64,000 nt of DNA from Dichetophora obliterata (GCA_963920525.1 OY986437.1:114320715-114384714); one strand, 5' to 3'. Numbered from the stretch's first letter, positions 11,963 through 22,914 are shown. Numbers and translations are program-made. The notes: generated by a model from the letters alone, not told the origin.

Positions 11963-12856
11963 ATGGCTGAACGAATGTGCATTCAGAAGTTAAGGGAACT
12001 GTTGCAGCAAGAAATATATAAAAGAGTGATTAATGATGATGGGTCAGTAGTGCCTCCAAAGTCAGCCGTTTTTTCAGAACTATCTGCCATTATTGGAAAT
12101 ACTAGTCCATTATCGGCAAAAAACATATACACTATATTAAAGTTAAATCGTTATCAAATGCATAGTTTCATACTAAGTCTTTATAATATTGATTATAAGA
12201 AAAGAGTGCCAATTAAAAGCACTCTCAGTGATTCCAGTACCGAAACATTATCATTTACAATTGATATATCATCAATCTGGAAGGATATTGAGGTTGAGGA
12301 AGTAAATTATAATGTTCAAAAAAGAGGCTCCAGGTCGGTATGCACTCTTAAACGAAAAACCTGGACCAATTTTTTGTTCGAAGCAATTTTTAAAAGTACA
12401 AAAATAAAGTGTGCTCTGGCATTTAAATATAATAAACTAAGCGAATCGGGATATGCTTTGAAAGTTGCAGCTATTTGTTCAGAATGTGGTTGCCAGTTTA
12501 CGGGGTTTGTTGCAAATAAACCCGTTGAGGAAGAAGCTATTCTAATGGAATGTCAACTAAGTAATTACGATGCATCGTTTATACATAAGAAAAAACGACA
12601 ACTTAAAGGATCCAAGAGACAGGAAGTTGGAAAAGACCTAGTAGAAGGCAAAGTCTTGCCTTCAATTTGGCGAAGCAGAGAAGCGGACAAACTGATGGTA
12701 TATGGAGAGCATGAACCACCACATTTGTTTGGAGCGTCAACGCTTAGGAAGGTAAAACAAGAACGGCTAGATCATCTGCTGGACATTAAAGCAGAAAATG
12801 ATTATGAAAGACCTCTCAATCTTAAAATTGAACAGAAAGCAGAAAGTAATCCATAG
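11963..12856 (+). CDS. uncharacterised 297-aa protein, related to the N-terminal half of a transposon-like family
   Basis: One open frame of 297 codons starting with ATG at 11963. A splice-acceptor-like TTTTTCAG ends 11 bases upstream, so a 5'-UTR exon may exist. AATAAA at 13001 lies about 145 bases after the stop. The middle carries a CSECGCQF zinc-type pair (residues about 172-179). Near residues 240-267 are IWRSREADKL and EPPHLFGASTLRKVKQE, which resemble an uncharacterised insect family whose longer members have a DDE-like C-terminal domain; that half is absent here. The first 100 residues look like a separate helical domain. Either a truncated transposon gene that kept its frame, or a host gene derived from one. 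Function not known. Confidence 0.6.
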   Translation: MAERMCIQKLRELLQQEIYKRVINDDGSVVPPKSAVFSELSAIIGNTSPLSAKNIYTILKLNRYQMHSFILSLYNIDYKKRVPIKSTLSDSSTETLSFTIDISSIWKDIEVEEVNYNVQKRGSRSVCTLKRKTWTNFLFEAIFKSTKIKCALAFKYNKLSESGYALKVAAICSECGCQFTGFVANKPVEEEAILMECQLSNYDASFIHKKKRQLKGSKRQEVGKDLVEGKVLPSIWRSREADKLMVYGEHEPPHLFGASTLRKVKQERLDHLLDIKAENDYERPLNLKIEQKAESNP

Positions 12857-13424
12857 ATGTCAACAAGAATTCAGATAGAACGCTCCTTACCGTCAATACA
12901 GATCTCAGCGAAGACCAAAAACAGTGTTGAACACAAAAAGTTTATAATAAATATTTCAGTATGAGTGAAATTTATGCACATTTATGTAAACATGATATAA
13001 AATAAAGAACCATTTACTTTGTATCATCATTAGAAAATCGGTGTTTTATTATTTAAATTTACATTTATTGTTTAAATTATTTAAACAGGTTTAAAAATAT
13101 TTCAGTGCTACTTGAAACGTATACTCTAAATTACTTGAAACGTATATTCTAAATTCGAGATTATTTACTTAATTTGAAAATGATATTTATGGAGAGTGAT
13201 TATAGTTATTGATTACGCCAACAGATAGAACAGACGATATTAGGATGTTAGAATATGTGACGTGGTTTTATCAAAAGCCGAGGTAAAACTCAGCCGCTCC
13301 AGGGTCCTGTGAAAAGGTCCACTAACTCTCAAACTATTTTGAAAATAAAAGATGCAGGGCTTTCAGTAATTCACAAAGTTACTTTATTGAATACGTTATC
13401 GTTATTATAACCTCTTAGTTATGC
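12857..13424. other. 3' flank of the 297-codon gene, no further gene
   Basis: AATAAA at 13001-13006 is the likely poly(A) signal of the gene at 11963. A short direct repeat (CTTGAAACGTATA) occurs twice near 13110-13150. Nothing else was recognised. Confidence 0.5.
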
Positions 13425-13429
13425 AGCTA

Positions 13430-13610
13430 ATCGCTTTAGTACTCGGTCATCAGTTGGTAATTGCTTTAGAAGCCGATAATCAGTTGGTAATCGTTTTGGT
13501 AATAGGTTGGTAATAGCTTCGGTAATCGGTTGGTAATCGCATCGGTAATGGGCTATCAGTTGGTAATCGCTTCGGTAATCGGTAGTCCGTTGATAATCGG
13601 TAAAAAGAAA
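13430..13610. repeat. minisatellite of GGTAATCG-type units
   Basis: Irregular tandem units built from GTTGGTAATCGCTTCGGTAA and variants, at least eight partial copies. The unit length varies at about 17-25 bp. Confidence 0.75.
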
Positions 13611-13676
13611 CGCTCCGTTATTTCTAATACGACAACTGTAGACGCCATGGTGGTGTAGCAGAGAGTGTCTGCGTCG

Positions 13677-13860
13677 CAGTCCCGATGATAGGCCTTGCGT
13701 TCAACCGTGGTTGTGACGTGGCAGTGAGTGCCTGCGTCGCAGTCCCGGTGATAGGTTTTGCGGTCAACCGTGGTTGTGACGTGGCAGTGAGTGCCTGCGT
13801 CGCAGCTCCGGTGATCGATCTTGCGGTCAACCGAGGTAGTGACGTGGCTTTCGAAAACAA
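13677..13860. repeat. 63-bp GC-rich tandem repeat, about 3 copies
   Basis: Units start at 13677, 13740 and 13803 (CAGTCCCGATGATAGG, CAGTCCCGGTGATAGG, CAGCTCCGGTGATCG), an exact 63-bp period. A diverged fourth piece lies near 13930-13975 (CCGGACGATAGACCTGTCGG). Because 63 is divisible by three, both strands show repeated open frames (for example RGCDVAVSAC on the plus strand), but there is no sign that they are translated. The GC content stands out from the AT-rich surroundings. Confidence 0.85.
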
Positions 13861-13869
13861 ACAAAAAAT

Positions 13870-14630
13870 AATAAAAAAAAAATAACTAACTACACTTAAA
13901 GATAACAAAAAATTACCGTTCGCCACCCTTCCCGGACGATAGACCTGTCGGTCAGCCGAGGCAGTAGCTACTTGGTTTGAGCTCACCTAAAAAGGAACGC
14001 AATTGTCAAAAAATAGAACGCATGTTTTTTTTATGAAGATGTATTTTTTGAAGACGGCACGACAAAGAGAGAACACGACCACAATTGTTGATGCCGCAGA
14101 CTTCAATCTATTTCTAATTTGATAGACGATAAGAGAGAACATAGCAGAGTTTGTTTATGTTTTGTATGAAATATAGATTATCGCTGTTGCGTTCATTATA
14201 ATCAAGTTGTCGAGAATACTGCGACAATCTCTCTGACGGCAAGTTTTCGTTTTGTCGGTGGACGACTGTTGCAGTCAATGTGTATCGGCTATTAGCTGGA
14301 TTTGTCGTGTCTGTTTATATGCTTCCAGAAAGAACTACTTAGGAATTATATATGTCGTCTGTTGTATGGCGTATGAAAAGAATGTTTGGCGGCTGTTCTA
14401 TGGCCACTAGGCGGTGAGTCTTGTTGTTGTAGCTGGTAATTTATGTAGGTCACGTTGTTGTTGTCAAAGTTGTCACAGTTGTCTACCCTATGCTGCATAC
14501 ATAAATAAATATACTTAATTTATCGTAAGCCTAATTGCAACGTCTTGTTACAAATAAAATATGAGAAACAAATATGTATACTTAAAATTGCAGACAGAAA
14601 TAAACTTACAATTTAGACAGAAGTGAAACT
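13870..14630. other. no gene recognised
   Basis: Mixed-composition DNA with several GTTGTTGT runs near 14420-14480. No coding region or element end was recognised. Confidence 0.4.
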
Positions 14631-14635
14631 TCTTA

Positions 14636-15110
14636 ACTTCTAAACACACCTACCCTGCCAACCTTTGAGGGGTTCCCATACAATACACAAAACAGAAAAA
14701 AATGACTAAATTTTAGTCTAATACGACCAAAACCGTCCGAAATAAAGCATTTTTATGAATTTGTGGGCCGTAAACGAGGTGCGGCAATATTTGTTTTCTT
14801 AAAACCATTTCGTACTCGAAACAAATCGACTGCCAAAGTTTCAGCTCAATTCAGGTTATGCCTGGCGCACTTTGCTTCACTTCACTCTTATCCTTTAAAA
14901 AGTGGGCATAACTATAAGGTGACCACGCTAATTTTTAGTACAGTGTCCGAAAGTAAGTATATGAACTAAATTACCGAATTTTAGTCTAAGACAATCAAAA
15001 ACGTACGAAATATAGAATTTTTATTGATTTATGTGCAGTAAAAGGGGGTGTGGCAAAATCTTTTCCTAAACTATCTCGTACACACCTACACTCTATCTGT
15101 CATCCTTCTG
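14636..15110. repeat. dispersed repeat (ACGACCAAAACCGTCCG family)
   Basis: Landmarks ACTTCTAAACACACCTAC, GGGGTTCCCATACAA, TTTTAGTCTAATACGACC, CCGTCCGAAAT and GTGGGC occur in this order. A second partial unit follows within the block (TTTTTAGTACAGTGTCCGAA at 14931). Related copies lie at 23265-23390, 37550-37685, 41535-41700 and 57515-58060. No coding capacity; the element class was not identified. Confidence 0.6.
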
Positions 15111-16161
15111 GGGGTTCCAATACAAACATCACAAAAAATGAAAAAAAAAAACAAAAAATAAAACATCTTCACAAAAACATTACGAGGCTCATTATCAAAT
15201 CGCCGCCTTCAAAAAGTTGGTACTCGAAATGTGAAAGTTTGTCGAACGTCGTGTGCTTACTCTCGGTTTTTACATGTGTTCAAATATAATGGAACTGTGT
15301 CCATAATAAATGAATTTGTTTTTTAAAAAGAGCTTGAAAAAAGTTCATTTAACTTAAAACCAAATGTTTTTACAGTTCAATGAAAAACAAAAGTTTTTTT
15401 CAAAACAATGTTTTTAAATATACTTTTATAGTAAACATTTACAGTTTAAAAACATTTGTTTAAAATCATTTTAAAACAAAAACTTAAGTATTGATACAAA
15501 TATTTTAAAACATAATTTTAAAATATCGTTCTTAAAAAGAATAAAACAATAAAATTAAACCGCCATTTTTTCGATTCCATTTTTTTAATTTTTTGAGTTT
15601 TCGACGTCATATTCGTAATTAAGGACCCGCGGGTCCCCTCGAATACCATATTTTAACTCCATTCGATAAAGTTTGGGCTTATTGTAGCCTAAAATATTTA
15701 AATATATTAAACATTAAAGTAATAAATTAGTTTTTATTTCATCTAATGTTAATTATTTGTAAAACCAATTTAAAAAATATTTTCACACAATCAAATGTAA
15801 AATCGGAGTTTTTCTCAGCTTGGTCTAAATTATCTGGACATTATTGTCAAAGATTCTACTGAACATAATTTTTCAATTCAAACTCAGATAGCGACGTATT
15901 TTTTGTTATTGTAAGAAATAATAAGAGAAAATTATAAAAAAAAAATAAATGAGTATTTAGTTGAAAATTTAATACGCTTATATTCAATTTTGTTTTGTAG
16001 AAACGCAAAAGCGTTAAATTTCTATTTAAAATTTTGTTTTTAATATTAAAGTATGTTTTTATTCTCAGTGTAAATAATATAAAAAATATTTCAAAATAAA
16101 TTTTTTGTGTTCTTTTAAATGCAACTTCTTCTCGGTAGGTACATAAAAAAGCAATATTTTT
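15111..16161. other. AT-rich DNA, no gene recognised
   Basis: Long stretches of A/T with repeated TTTAAAA and AAACATTT words at 15340-15540. No open frame with a recognisable motif. Confidence 0.45.
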
Positions 16162-16434
16162 CAGCTGGTTTCAATCTATTTTGGTCCCAATTTATCGGAA
16201 ACTAAAAAATCAAAGTGAATTTTAGTTAGGGTACTTGTAGCTTCAACTTTTACTAGAATTATTAAGTTTGGCCCAATAGAAAAAATTTTCATTTTCAATG
16301 CTTTTGATCCCCGTAGCGGGGGAAAATTGTAAGAAAACCTTATAATACTAGTTAAGGTTGTCGTAATCTTATTAATATGCAGTTTGATTTTTTTTTTTCG
16401 ATAAATTGGGACCAAAATATCTTCACACCGGCTG
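16162..16434. mobile_element. MITE with about 50-bp terminal inverted repeats
   Basis: The left end CAGCTGGTTTCAATCTATTT and the right end reverse-complemented CAGCCGGTGTGAAGATATTT both continue into TTGGTCCCAATTTATCG and an A-run ending AAATCAAA. No clear target duplication and no coding sequence. Confidence 0.7.
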
Positions 16435-16688
16435 AAAAGGACTACTTGTACTTTGAAAAAAATGTACTTTGAAAAAAAATTTTAAGTTTCTTTGTTGTGT
16501 AGTCTTTTTACAATAAATATCAACGCTAGATAAATTAATTGAAAACGTTTTTACGCCATAACTTTTGAACCCTTAAAGAACACAATTTCATTTCATATCT
16601 TGAATGGAACGTAAAAATAATGAAAATGAAAAAAAAATTTAGCGCCTGTTGCTGGCATGGTATTAAACTTTGAAATTAATGATGGGTC

Positions 16689-18270
16689 GTGTAACTGCAA
16701 TTTTTTAAAAAGTTTAATATTTCTCCCTTAAAATTAAATTTCCAATGACACCCTATTTACGAAAATCGCATTTAAATTGGCTGAGCTACGTTGTCTCAAA
16801 ATAGATCCTATTTTAGCATTTCCATGGCTATGGGCCATACATGGGCACACTGCAGTAAATATTTACTGCATTACTAGAAGCAGTAATCAGTAAACTTTTA
16901 CTGATAATGAAATTCAATTTGCATTACCAGTAAATTTTTACTGATTACTGGAGAAAATTGCAGTAAAAATAAATTTTTACTGATTACTGGGAAAAAATTG
17001 CAGTACAAATAAATTTTTACTGATAATGAAATTCAATTTGCATTACCAGTAAATTTTTACTGATTACTGGAAAAAATTGCAGTAAAAATAAATTTTTACT
17101 GATAATGAAATTTAATTTGCATTACCAGTAAATTTTTACTGATTACTGAAAAAATTTGCAGTAAAAATAAATTTTTACTGATTACTGAAAAAAATTGCAG
17201 TAAAAATAAATTTTTACTGATTACTGAAAAAAATTGCAGTAAAAATAAATTTTTACTGATTACTGAAAAAAAATGCAGTAAAAATAAATTTTTACTGCTT
17301 ACTGAATAAAATTGCAAAAATAAATTTTTACTGCAATATTTTCAGTAATCAGTAAAAATTTATTTTTACTGCAATTTTTTTTAGTAATGCAGTAAAAATT
17401 AATTTTTACTGGTTACTGAACAAAATTGCAAAAATAAATTTTTACTGCAATTTTTTCAGTAATCAGTAAAAATTTATTTTTACTGCAATTTTTTTCAGTA
17501 ATCAGTAAAAATTTATTTTTACTGCAATTTTTTTCAGTAATCAGTAAAAATTTATTTTTACTGCAATTTTTTTCAGTAATCAGTAAAAATTTATTTTTAC
17601 TGCAAATTTTTTCAGTAATCAGTAAAAATTTACTGGTAATGCAAATTAAATTTCATTATCAGTAAAAATTTATTTTTACTGCAATTTTTTCCAGTAATCA
17701 GTAAAAATTTACTGGTAATGCAAATTGAATTTCATTATCAGTAAAAATTTATTTGTACTGCAATTTTTTCCCAGTAATCAGTAAAAATTTATTTTTACTG
17801 CAATTTTTTTCAGTAATCAGTAAAATTTTACTGGTAATGCAAATTGAATTTCATTATCAGTAAAAATTTATTTTTACTGCAATTTTACTGGTACTGCAAA
17901 GTGCCCATCTATGCTATGGGCTAATAAAACTAACTAAACTCCACTCTACTCATGTTTTTATTTGACGTGTTCACTCAGAATAAACATCGCAACCTCCAGT
18001 GCACTTAGTTTTAGTTTATTTCGTATTGATAAAACTTGAGATCACTCAACAGAAAATGAGTGTGCTATCAAGCTGCCTCAGCCTTACTCAAGCTATACAA
18101 ATATCATATTTTGCCCATTTCACAAATATCATATTTTGTCCAATTTTTGAGACAACGTAGCTGAGTCAATTTAAATGCGATTTTCGTAAAAAGGGTACGA
18201 TTGAAAGGTTAATTCGTGTATTTGAAGGGAAAAATTATACAGTTTTGAAAAAATTGCAATAAGCTTACAC
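16689..18270. mobile_element. TIR element with about 130-bp arms, hosting a foldback-like insertion
   Basis: The outer arms run inward from GTGTAA: left CGAAAATCGCATTTAAATTG at about 16760 then CAGCTACG-like and TTGTCTC; the right side holds the same words in reverse complement at about 18145-18195. The outermost parts (TGCAATTTTTT) also match. The interior holds the foldback-like element at 16836-17912. There is no transposase. Confidence 0.65.
16836..17912. mobile_element. foldback-like element made of a palindromic 39-bp satellite, 9-bp target duplication
   Basis: Almost the whole 1077 bp consists of variants of a 39-bp unit containing TTGCAGTAAAAATAAATTTT and ACTGATTACTG. The left half reads in one orientation and the right half in the other, with the symmetry centre near 17330-17400. 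The extreme ends, ATACATGGGCAC and (reverse-complemented) ATAGATGGGCAC, are inverted. GCTATGGGC flanks both sides (16827-16835 and 17913-17921), a perfect 9-bp duplication as in Mutator-like or Drosophila FB-type elements. It can fold into a very long hairpin. Confidence 0.85.
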
Positions 18271-18638
18271 AATCTTAATCTTAAAGTTTTCTTATTAAAA
18301 TTAAAAAACCCTAAGGATCTTCTTTAAGCATTTCGTTATCTTGAACTTCACCAAGTTATAGCGCTGTATTTTTATCAAGTTCTACATTTAAATTGCAAAC
18401 AAACAAATATGAACGAAAATTTTGCATACTTTACAGTTTATTTATTACTTACCATGGATGGCTTCGAAAATTACATCCATTTTAATTAAAACAAAAAATT
18501 TTTAAAAATATACCGTATTTTGGCGAATGACATAAAAGAATTTATTATTGAAAAACAAATTTGGCTGCTGACATGAGTGAACACTCAAACGATGTTTTTT
18601 TTTGCCCTCAGAGTGGAGTGGAGTTTATTTAATACGGA
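18271..18638. other. no gene recognised
   Basis: AT-rich DNA between two elements. CTCAGAGTGGAGTGGAG at about 18608-18624 resembles the CACTCCACT words beyond the far end of the next element. Nothing else was recognised. Confidence 0.4.
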
Positions 18639-18974
18639 TTCCACACCAGTGTTGCCAGGTTAGGGGATTTCCTCCTAGATTTATGGGTTTTTTAACTGAG
18701 TTGAGGATTGTTAGGGGTAATAAATCTTTAGGGGTTTTTTAGGGAGATTTATTGTTTTTAGGGGTTTTTTAGGGGTATTTGAAAATACAGTTTTCTTGCT
18801 TTTCTTTAAAATTATGCAAAAAAATTTAAGAAAATAAGATTTTTGTCTTCTTGGGTATTTCAGCAACACTTTATTAAAACAGCTGAATTGGCAGCACTTC
18901 AAATAAACTACCAATCATTTCCCACTTCACTTCAAACTTGCTTCGCGCTTTGTTTGCAATTGATTGATTCCGTG

Positions 18975-19349
18975 CACGGTTAAAAATCTTGAACTAAATT
19001 TTAAACTTTTTTGGATTACATATAGGACAACACCAAAAAAGATTACTTTTTAATCCAAGGAAAAATTTAAAATTTTTCAATCCAATAAAGAATAGTTTTA
19101 AATCCGAAAAAAGTTGAAAAAAGCAATATATATATCAACTTAAAATAAAAAACTTTTCTGACCAGTTCATGATTTGAACACACGTCCTCTGTTGTGCTGG
19201 TCCAATACCTTATCCACTCTTCTAACTCAGTTGTTAACATAGTTTCGCTTATTTTGCATCATTATGAATTAAGTTAGTTCTTTTCAGAAACGTGGGCTTG
19301 AGATCCAGCTAAATTAAACTACTGTTTGGATTAAAAGTTTTTAGCCGTG
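18975..19349. mobile_element. small TIR element A enclosing a tRNA-like sequence
   Basis: The ends CACGGTTAAAAATCTTGAAC (left) and CACGGCTAAAAACTTTTAAT (right, reverse-complemented) match those of the element at 20712-21194. The flanks are TG on both sides. A tRNA-like region lies in the middle on the minus strand. No protein-coding potential. Confidence 0.65.
19172..19258 (-). other. tRNA-like sequence inside TIR element A
   Basis: On the minus strand: an A-box-like GTTAGAAGAGTGGATAAGG (compare GTGGCCGAGTGGTTAAGG of Leu/Ser tRNAs), then about 45 bases later a B-box-like GTGTTCAAATC. The spacing suits a long-variable-arm tRNA. Stems are poorly paired, so it is not a functional tRNA. Confidence 0.45.
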
Positions 19350-19879
19350 TGTAAAAACAAAAGCAAAGCGAGTATAGACAAAAAAGATATGCCCAAAAAT
19401 ATATCAAAAATATATCAAAAAGTGGGAGACGGAGACTCCTTTCAAAAGCAAGACTTAATTTTAAGATCAATTTCACATTGGACAATTGAGAATTATGAAG
19501 TAACTTTCTGCCCTTGTTAACCCTTTGAGTTGGGAATTAATTCTAATATTGTTAAAAATGATTTATTAGTGCTTTTTAGTGAATTAACGTCATAAAGACT
19601 CAAAAATCGCGCATAAAATTTTCTCCGGCAGCTCCTTGATCCTTTTTCAGGATGTCCACAATTGCGTACATACCAACTCAAGAGTAGTTTTTACAGTACT
19701 AAACAAAGATTATATAAATATTGTACAACAATTGTTTTTTAATTATTTCTGTGCAATTCAAAAACGCATAATAATGAAATAATAAAAATTTAGTCCAAGG
19801 ACTCAAAAACAAAAATAAAAAATTATAAAAACTTTAAAGTAAATTCACATAAGTTCATTTCTGTATTTTACAGTTACTT

Positions 19880-20640
19880 CTATAAATTTTGGTAATTGTT
19901 TTGTATGAAATTGTGATAGCAATTTCGATCCTTCGTCAAACAAAGATGTACCCTGAACTTGCAGCAAATTATTATACAAGATCTACCCGAACACTTTGGA
20001 TTCTTGCTCTTTATACAATCCTTTTTGCATTCTGTCCAGCTAGCACAAAAAGCAACATCGACGAAATAGAAAGTAATGTGCAATGTCCACTTTTTGGACT
20101 AAGAAATATTCTTTTGGATTTTAAAAAACTGCATCATTTCGTCTTGAGTCGTGTGTTGAAAAGTTTGTTCCCGTCTGTTTTGCATAAACATTTTTATATA
20201 GACGGCAAATATTTTTCGAAATGTGATAACTGCCGTCTATTTAGAACGTCCTATGCTTAATTTTCTACCAATACTTCTGGTTTAAACAAAAATGTTTCTG
20301 AAAAAAACTGCCTTCTTCTAAATTCAATTTTCTTTTTGTCAGTTAATATGTACTTTTCCATCTTATCAATAAGCTGCAATAACATTTTCAGTTCCACAAA
20401 ATTCAGTTAACAGTGGAGCAATATCCGTTACATCTTCATAATGTACTGTATTAGTAATATTTCCACTCAGTAGAACATCAAATAAGTTTCCAGATCTTTG
20501 AAGAATTGTTGTAATTATATCAACTTTTGCGTTTTACGCATTTTCTTTGAAAATTTTAAAATCATCTTCACATTCAGAAAAATCTGACAACTATTATAGC
20601 GTTCAGAAGATCATGGATTTCCTGTGCAAAAAATTCTTTT
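19880..20640 (-). pseudogene. decayed coding region of unknown family inside the hAT-like element
   Basis: In broken minus-strand frames a protein-like text can be followed: DIITTILQRSGNLFDVLLSG near 20500, VTDIAPLLTEFCGTENVIAA near 20410, then KKKIEFRRRQFFSETFLFKP near 20300 and LSHFEKYLPS near 20210. Stops and frame changes separate these pieces. A 123-codon open frame on the opposite strand (19889-20260) overlaps it and is probably a shadow. The family was not recognised; the position suggests it belonged to the surrounding element. Confidence 0.4.
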
Positions 20641-20711
20641 TTTTTAGCCATTTTATGTTTATAGTTTAATTACAACTCTGTCCTATTAAAATTGTCAAAC
20701 AATGTAAACTA

Positions 20712-21194
20712 CACGGTTAAAAATCTTGGACTAATTTCAGTCCACCTAAAATATTACTGTATTTTTTTAACTTTGCGGTTTAAAATTTAAACTTTGCAAA
20801 TACTAACTCATAATTACAACTCTACTGTACTAAAATTTAATCTAAAAGAATTATTACAGTATTCTTTTTAGCTTTTTGTTTTAATTTTAGTACATTTGGA
20901 TACTAAATTTGGATTTAGACGTAAAAAGTTAGCCTGGCGATTAGGCGATTTGGTTTATTTGTTTTTGTTAGGCACATCTCAGTAGCTCAGTGATAAGATT
21001 AAAGCCCTTACAAACTTAATATCGTAGGTTCGAATCTCAAGGTGTTTGCTATTTTTTTTTCTTTTTAATCCTAGCCTGTACTGAATTTAAAACCAATACT
21101 ATATTAAAAGTATTTTGCAAATACTAAATTTGAAACCAAAGCTAACGAAGTTGTACAGAAAAGTTTCAATTTTAGTACAAGATTTTTAATTGTG
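20712..21194. mobile_element. small TIR element B enclosing a tRNA-like sequence
   Basis: The ends CACGGTTAAAAATCTTGGAC (left) and CACAATTAAAAATCTTGTAC (right, reverse-complemented) are near-identical to those of element A. TA lies on both flanks. The interior differs from element A apart from the ends and general AT-richness, yet it too contains a tRNA-like stretch. No coding potential. Confidence 0.7.
20965..21048 (+). other. tRNA-like sequence inside TIR element B
   Basis: An A-box-like TAGCTCAGTGATAAG and a B box GGTTCGAATCT lie 46 bases apart, followed by a run of nine T. The T arm and acceptor stem pair badly, so it is a tRNA-derived relic. Confidence 0.5.
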
Positions 21195-21889
21195 TACTAT
21201 ATTTATCTTCACGCTATTACGTCCGATAGCTTGAAATAATTTTACAGACTGCTTCTTACAATTAGTTCTAACTACAATTTTTAAAATTATAATTGTGTTC
21301 TTACGTTTTCATATGTGCTCAGTTTGTTTGTACACAATTGTGTACATGTTTTTTTTAGCTGTTTTTTTTTAATAATTATAAAAATTTTGAGACTATATGT
21401 TTATATTTTGTTATATCTGAAAGAATTCTGTTTCATAAAACCACATTTTTAATGAAATATGGGTTTCCCTAATACTACAAATATGGATTTCAAAGTACGT
21501 TCGCTGAATTAAATTGCTGCTTGATCTAAGTTATGTCAAAAAATGAAGAAAAAACCTCAATTAAGATGTATTTTTATTGTACTTGTGCATACAAAATCAT
21601 AGAGAACACTCTAAAGAACTAAGTTTCCAATTGAAACGAGTCAAACATGAAACAAATTTCCGCACAAGCGCCATACAAAGTGATGTACGCAATTGTGTAC
21701 GTGCCAACTGAAAGGGTTAAATACGTCCAACAGCTCAGCACTTTAAATACATAGGCTTGCATTGCAGCTGCACTACTTTCAGTTTCCCCCTATAAAATTT
21801 TTGTGTTCTTCGAAAAAAAAATTTTAGGGGGATTTGAAATCCAATCTGGGGGTAAATGGTGAAAGGTACCTGGCAACACTGTTCCACAC

Positions 21890-22914
21890 TCCACTTAACT
21901 AACATCGCACACTCAAAATGCACACTCTAGCACTTCACTCCACTCGCTCACTCAGTTTTTATTAATACGTCTCAATGGGACGTTAAAATTGGTTGAAAAA
22001 TTGCTTGAAACATTTTTTTAAATTTTGTAGGAAAAATCATGCATTCATATTAAAGGCATTGTGTTGATTTTAAAAACGTGATGATTTTTCTAGTGTATAA
22101 ATTGATTTTGATCAATATTATATATTGACCTGTAACGTTTATATATCCATACGTTATATGCCCATCAACAAGCCGATTCCTGAATATTGGTTAAACGTTG
22201 CCGGTTTCAGTCGCTTCAAGCAAACCCTCGTTTTTTTCATCGCTTCGAAGACCCAAAACATGCATGAGAAGTAAAACTGGAGAAAAAAGGCTCGATGGGT
22301 TAGCTCTTCTAAATGTTCACAGGGATGTGGAAGTGACTACGGAAGAAATTTAAAATGCATTAGCCCAAAAAAATGTATTCTACTATTATATAATATATAA
22401 AAAAAAAACTGGAATAAGTAAAAAAAAGAATTAAAAACGCTCCGAAATTTTTTTTTTGGGTACGCGCCTGGCTTCTCGTTCCTTGCTTGTTGTTGGTGTG
22501 CTGCTTCCTGATACAGAATAATGCAGTAAAATTCTTATTGGTTTTTGTCTATATTTGAAGTACGGTGTCCGGTCTTTGGAGGGTTTTGAATTCTTAATGT
22601 GGATCTTAATGGCCAAACTCGTGTCCACCCCTGTTATATGCTGTAAATTAACAATCGGCATTAAAGGCTGTTCTTACAACCTGCCTGATAAAAATAACTA
22701 ATTGCTGAAATTAAAATATTTTCTCTTTGCATGAATACCCTTACTATTTTTTAGAATTATACTTTGAGGTGTACAGAATGCTCGTATATAGTTTATTTTA
22801 TATATTACTTTTTTTTAAACACAACGAAATTTCCTATATAAACAATATTTTTAACAATACAGGACAAAATCAAGTTGAGAATAAATAATGATAATTTCTT
22901 AAAGTAAAAAGTTT
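21890..22914. other. no gene; carries one arm of the 34596 hairpin repeat
   Basis: No coding region was recognised. 22471-22530 (GCTTCTCGTTCC...GTTGGTGTGCTGCTTCCTG...CAGAATAATGCAGTAAAA) resembles the right arm of the hairpin at 34596-34731. Confidence 0.5.

Larger units (their letters stand above)
18647..21881. mobile_element. hAT-like element, 3.2 kb, with perfect 8-bp target duplication
   Basis: Both ends begin CAGTGTTGCCAGGT (the right one in reverse complement), a hAT-style terminus. TTCCACAC flanks both sides (18639-18646 and 21882-21889), a perfect 8-bp duplication. The interior contains two smaller TIR elements (18975-19349 and 20712-21194) and a decayed minus-strand coding region (19880-20640) that may be what is left of its own gene. 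No hAT dimerisation motif was recognised, so the class rests on ends and duplication only. Confidence 0.75.

Noticed and set aside
13556..13986. Minus-strand frames with THCHVTTTVDRK-type repeats
   Set aside because: They arise from the 63-bp tandem repeat; no start context, partner exon or known domain.
17096..17317. 73-codon frame with SVISKNLFLLQFF repeats
   Set aside because: It is simply the translation of the 39-bp satellite, whose length is divisible by three.
22431..22661. 76-codon minus-strand frame
   Set aside because: It overlaps the arm of the 34596 hairpin repeat and shows no domain; chance frame.
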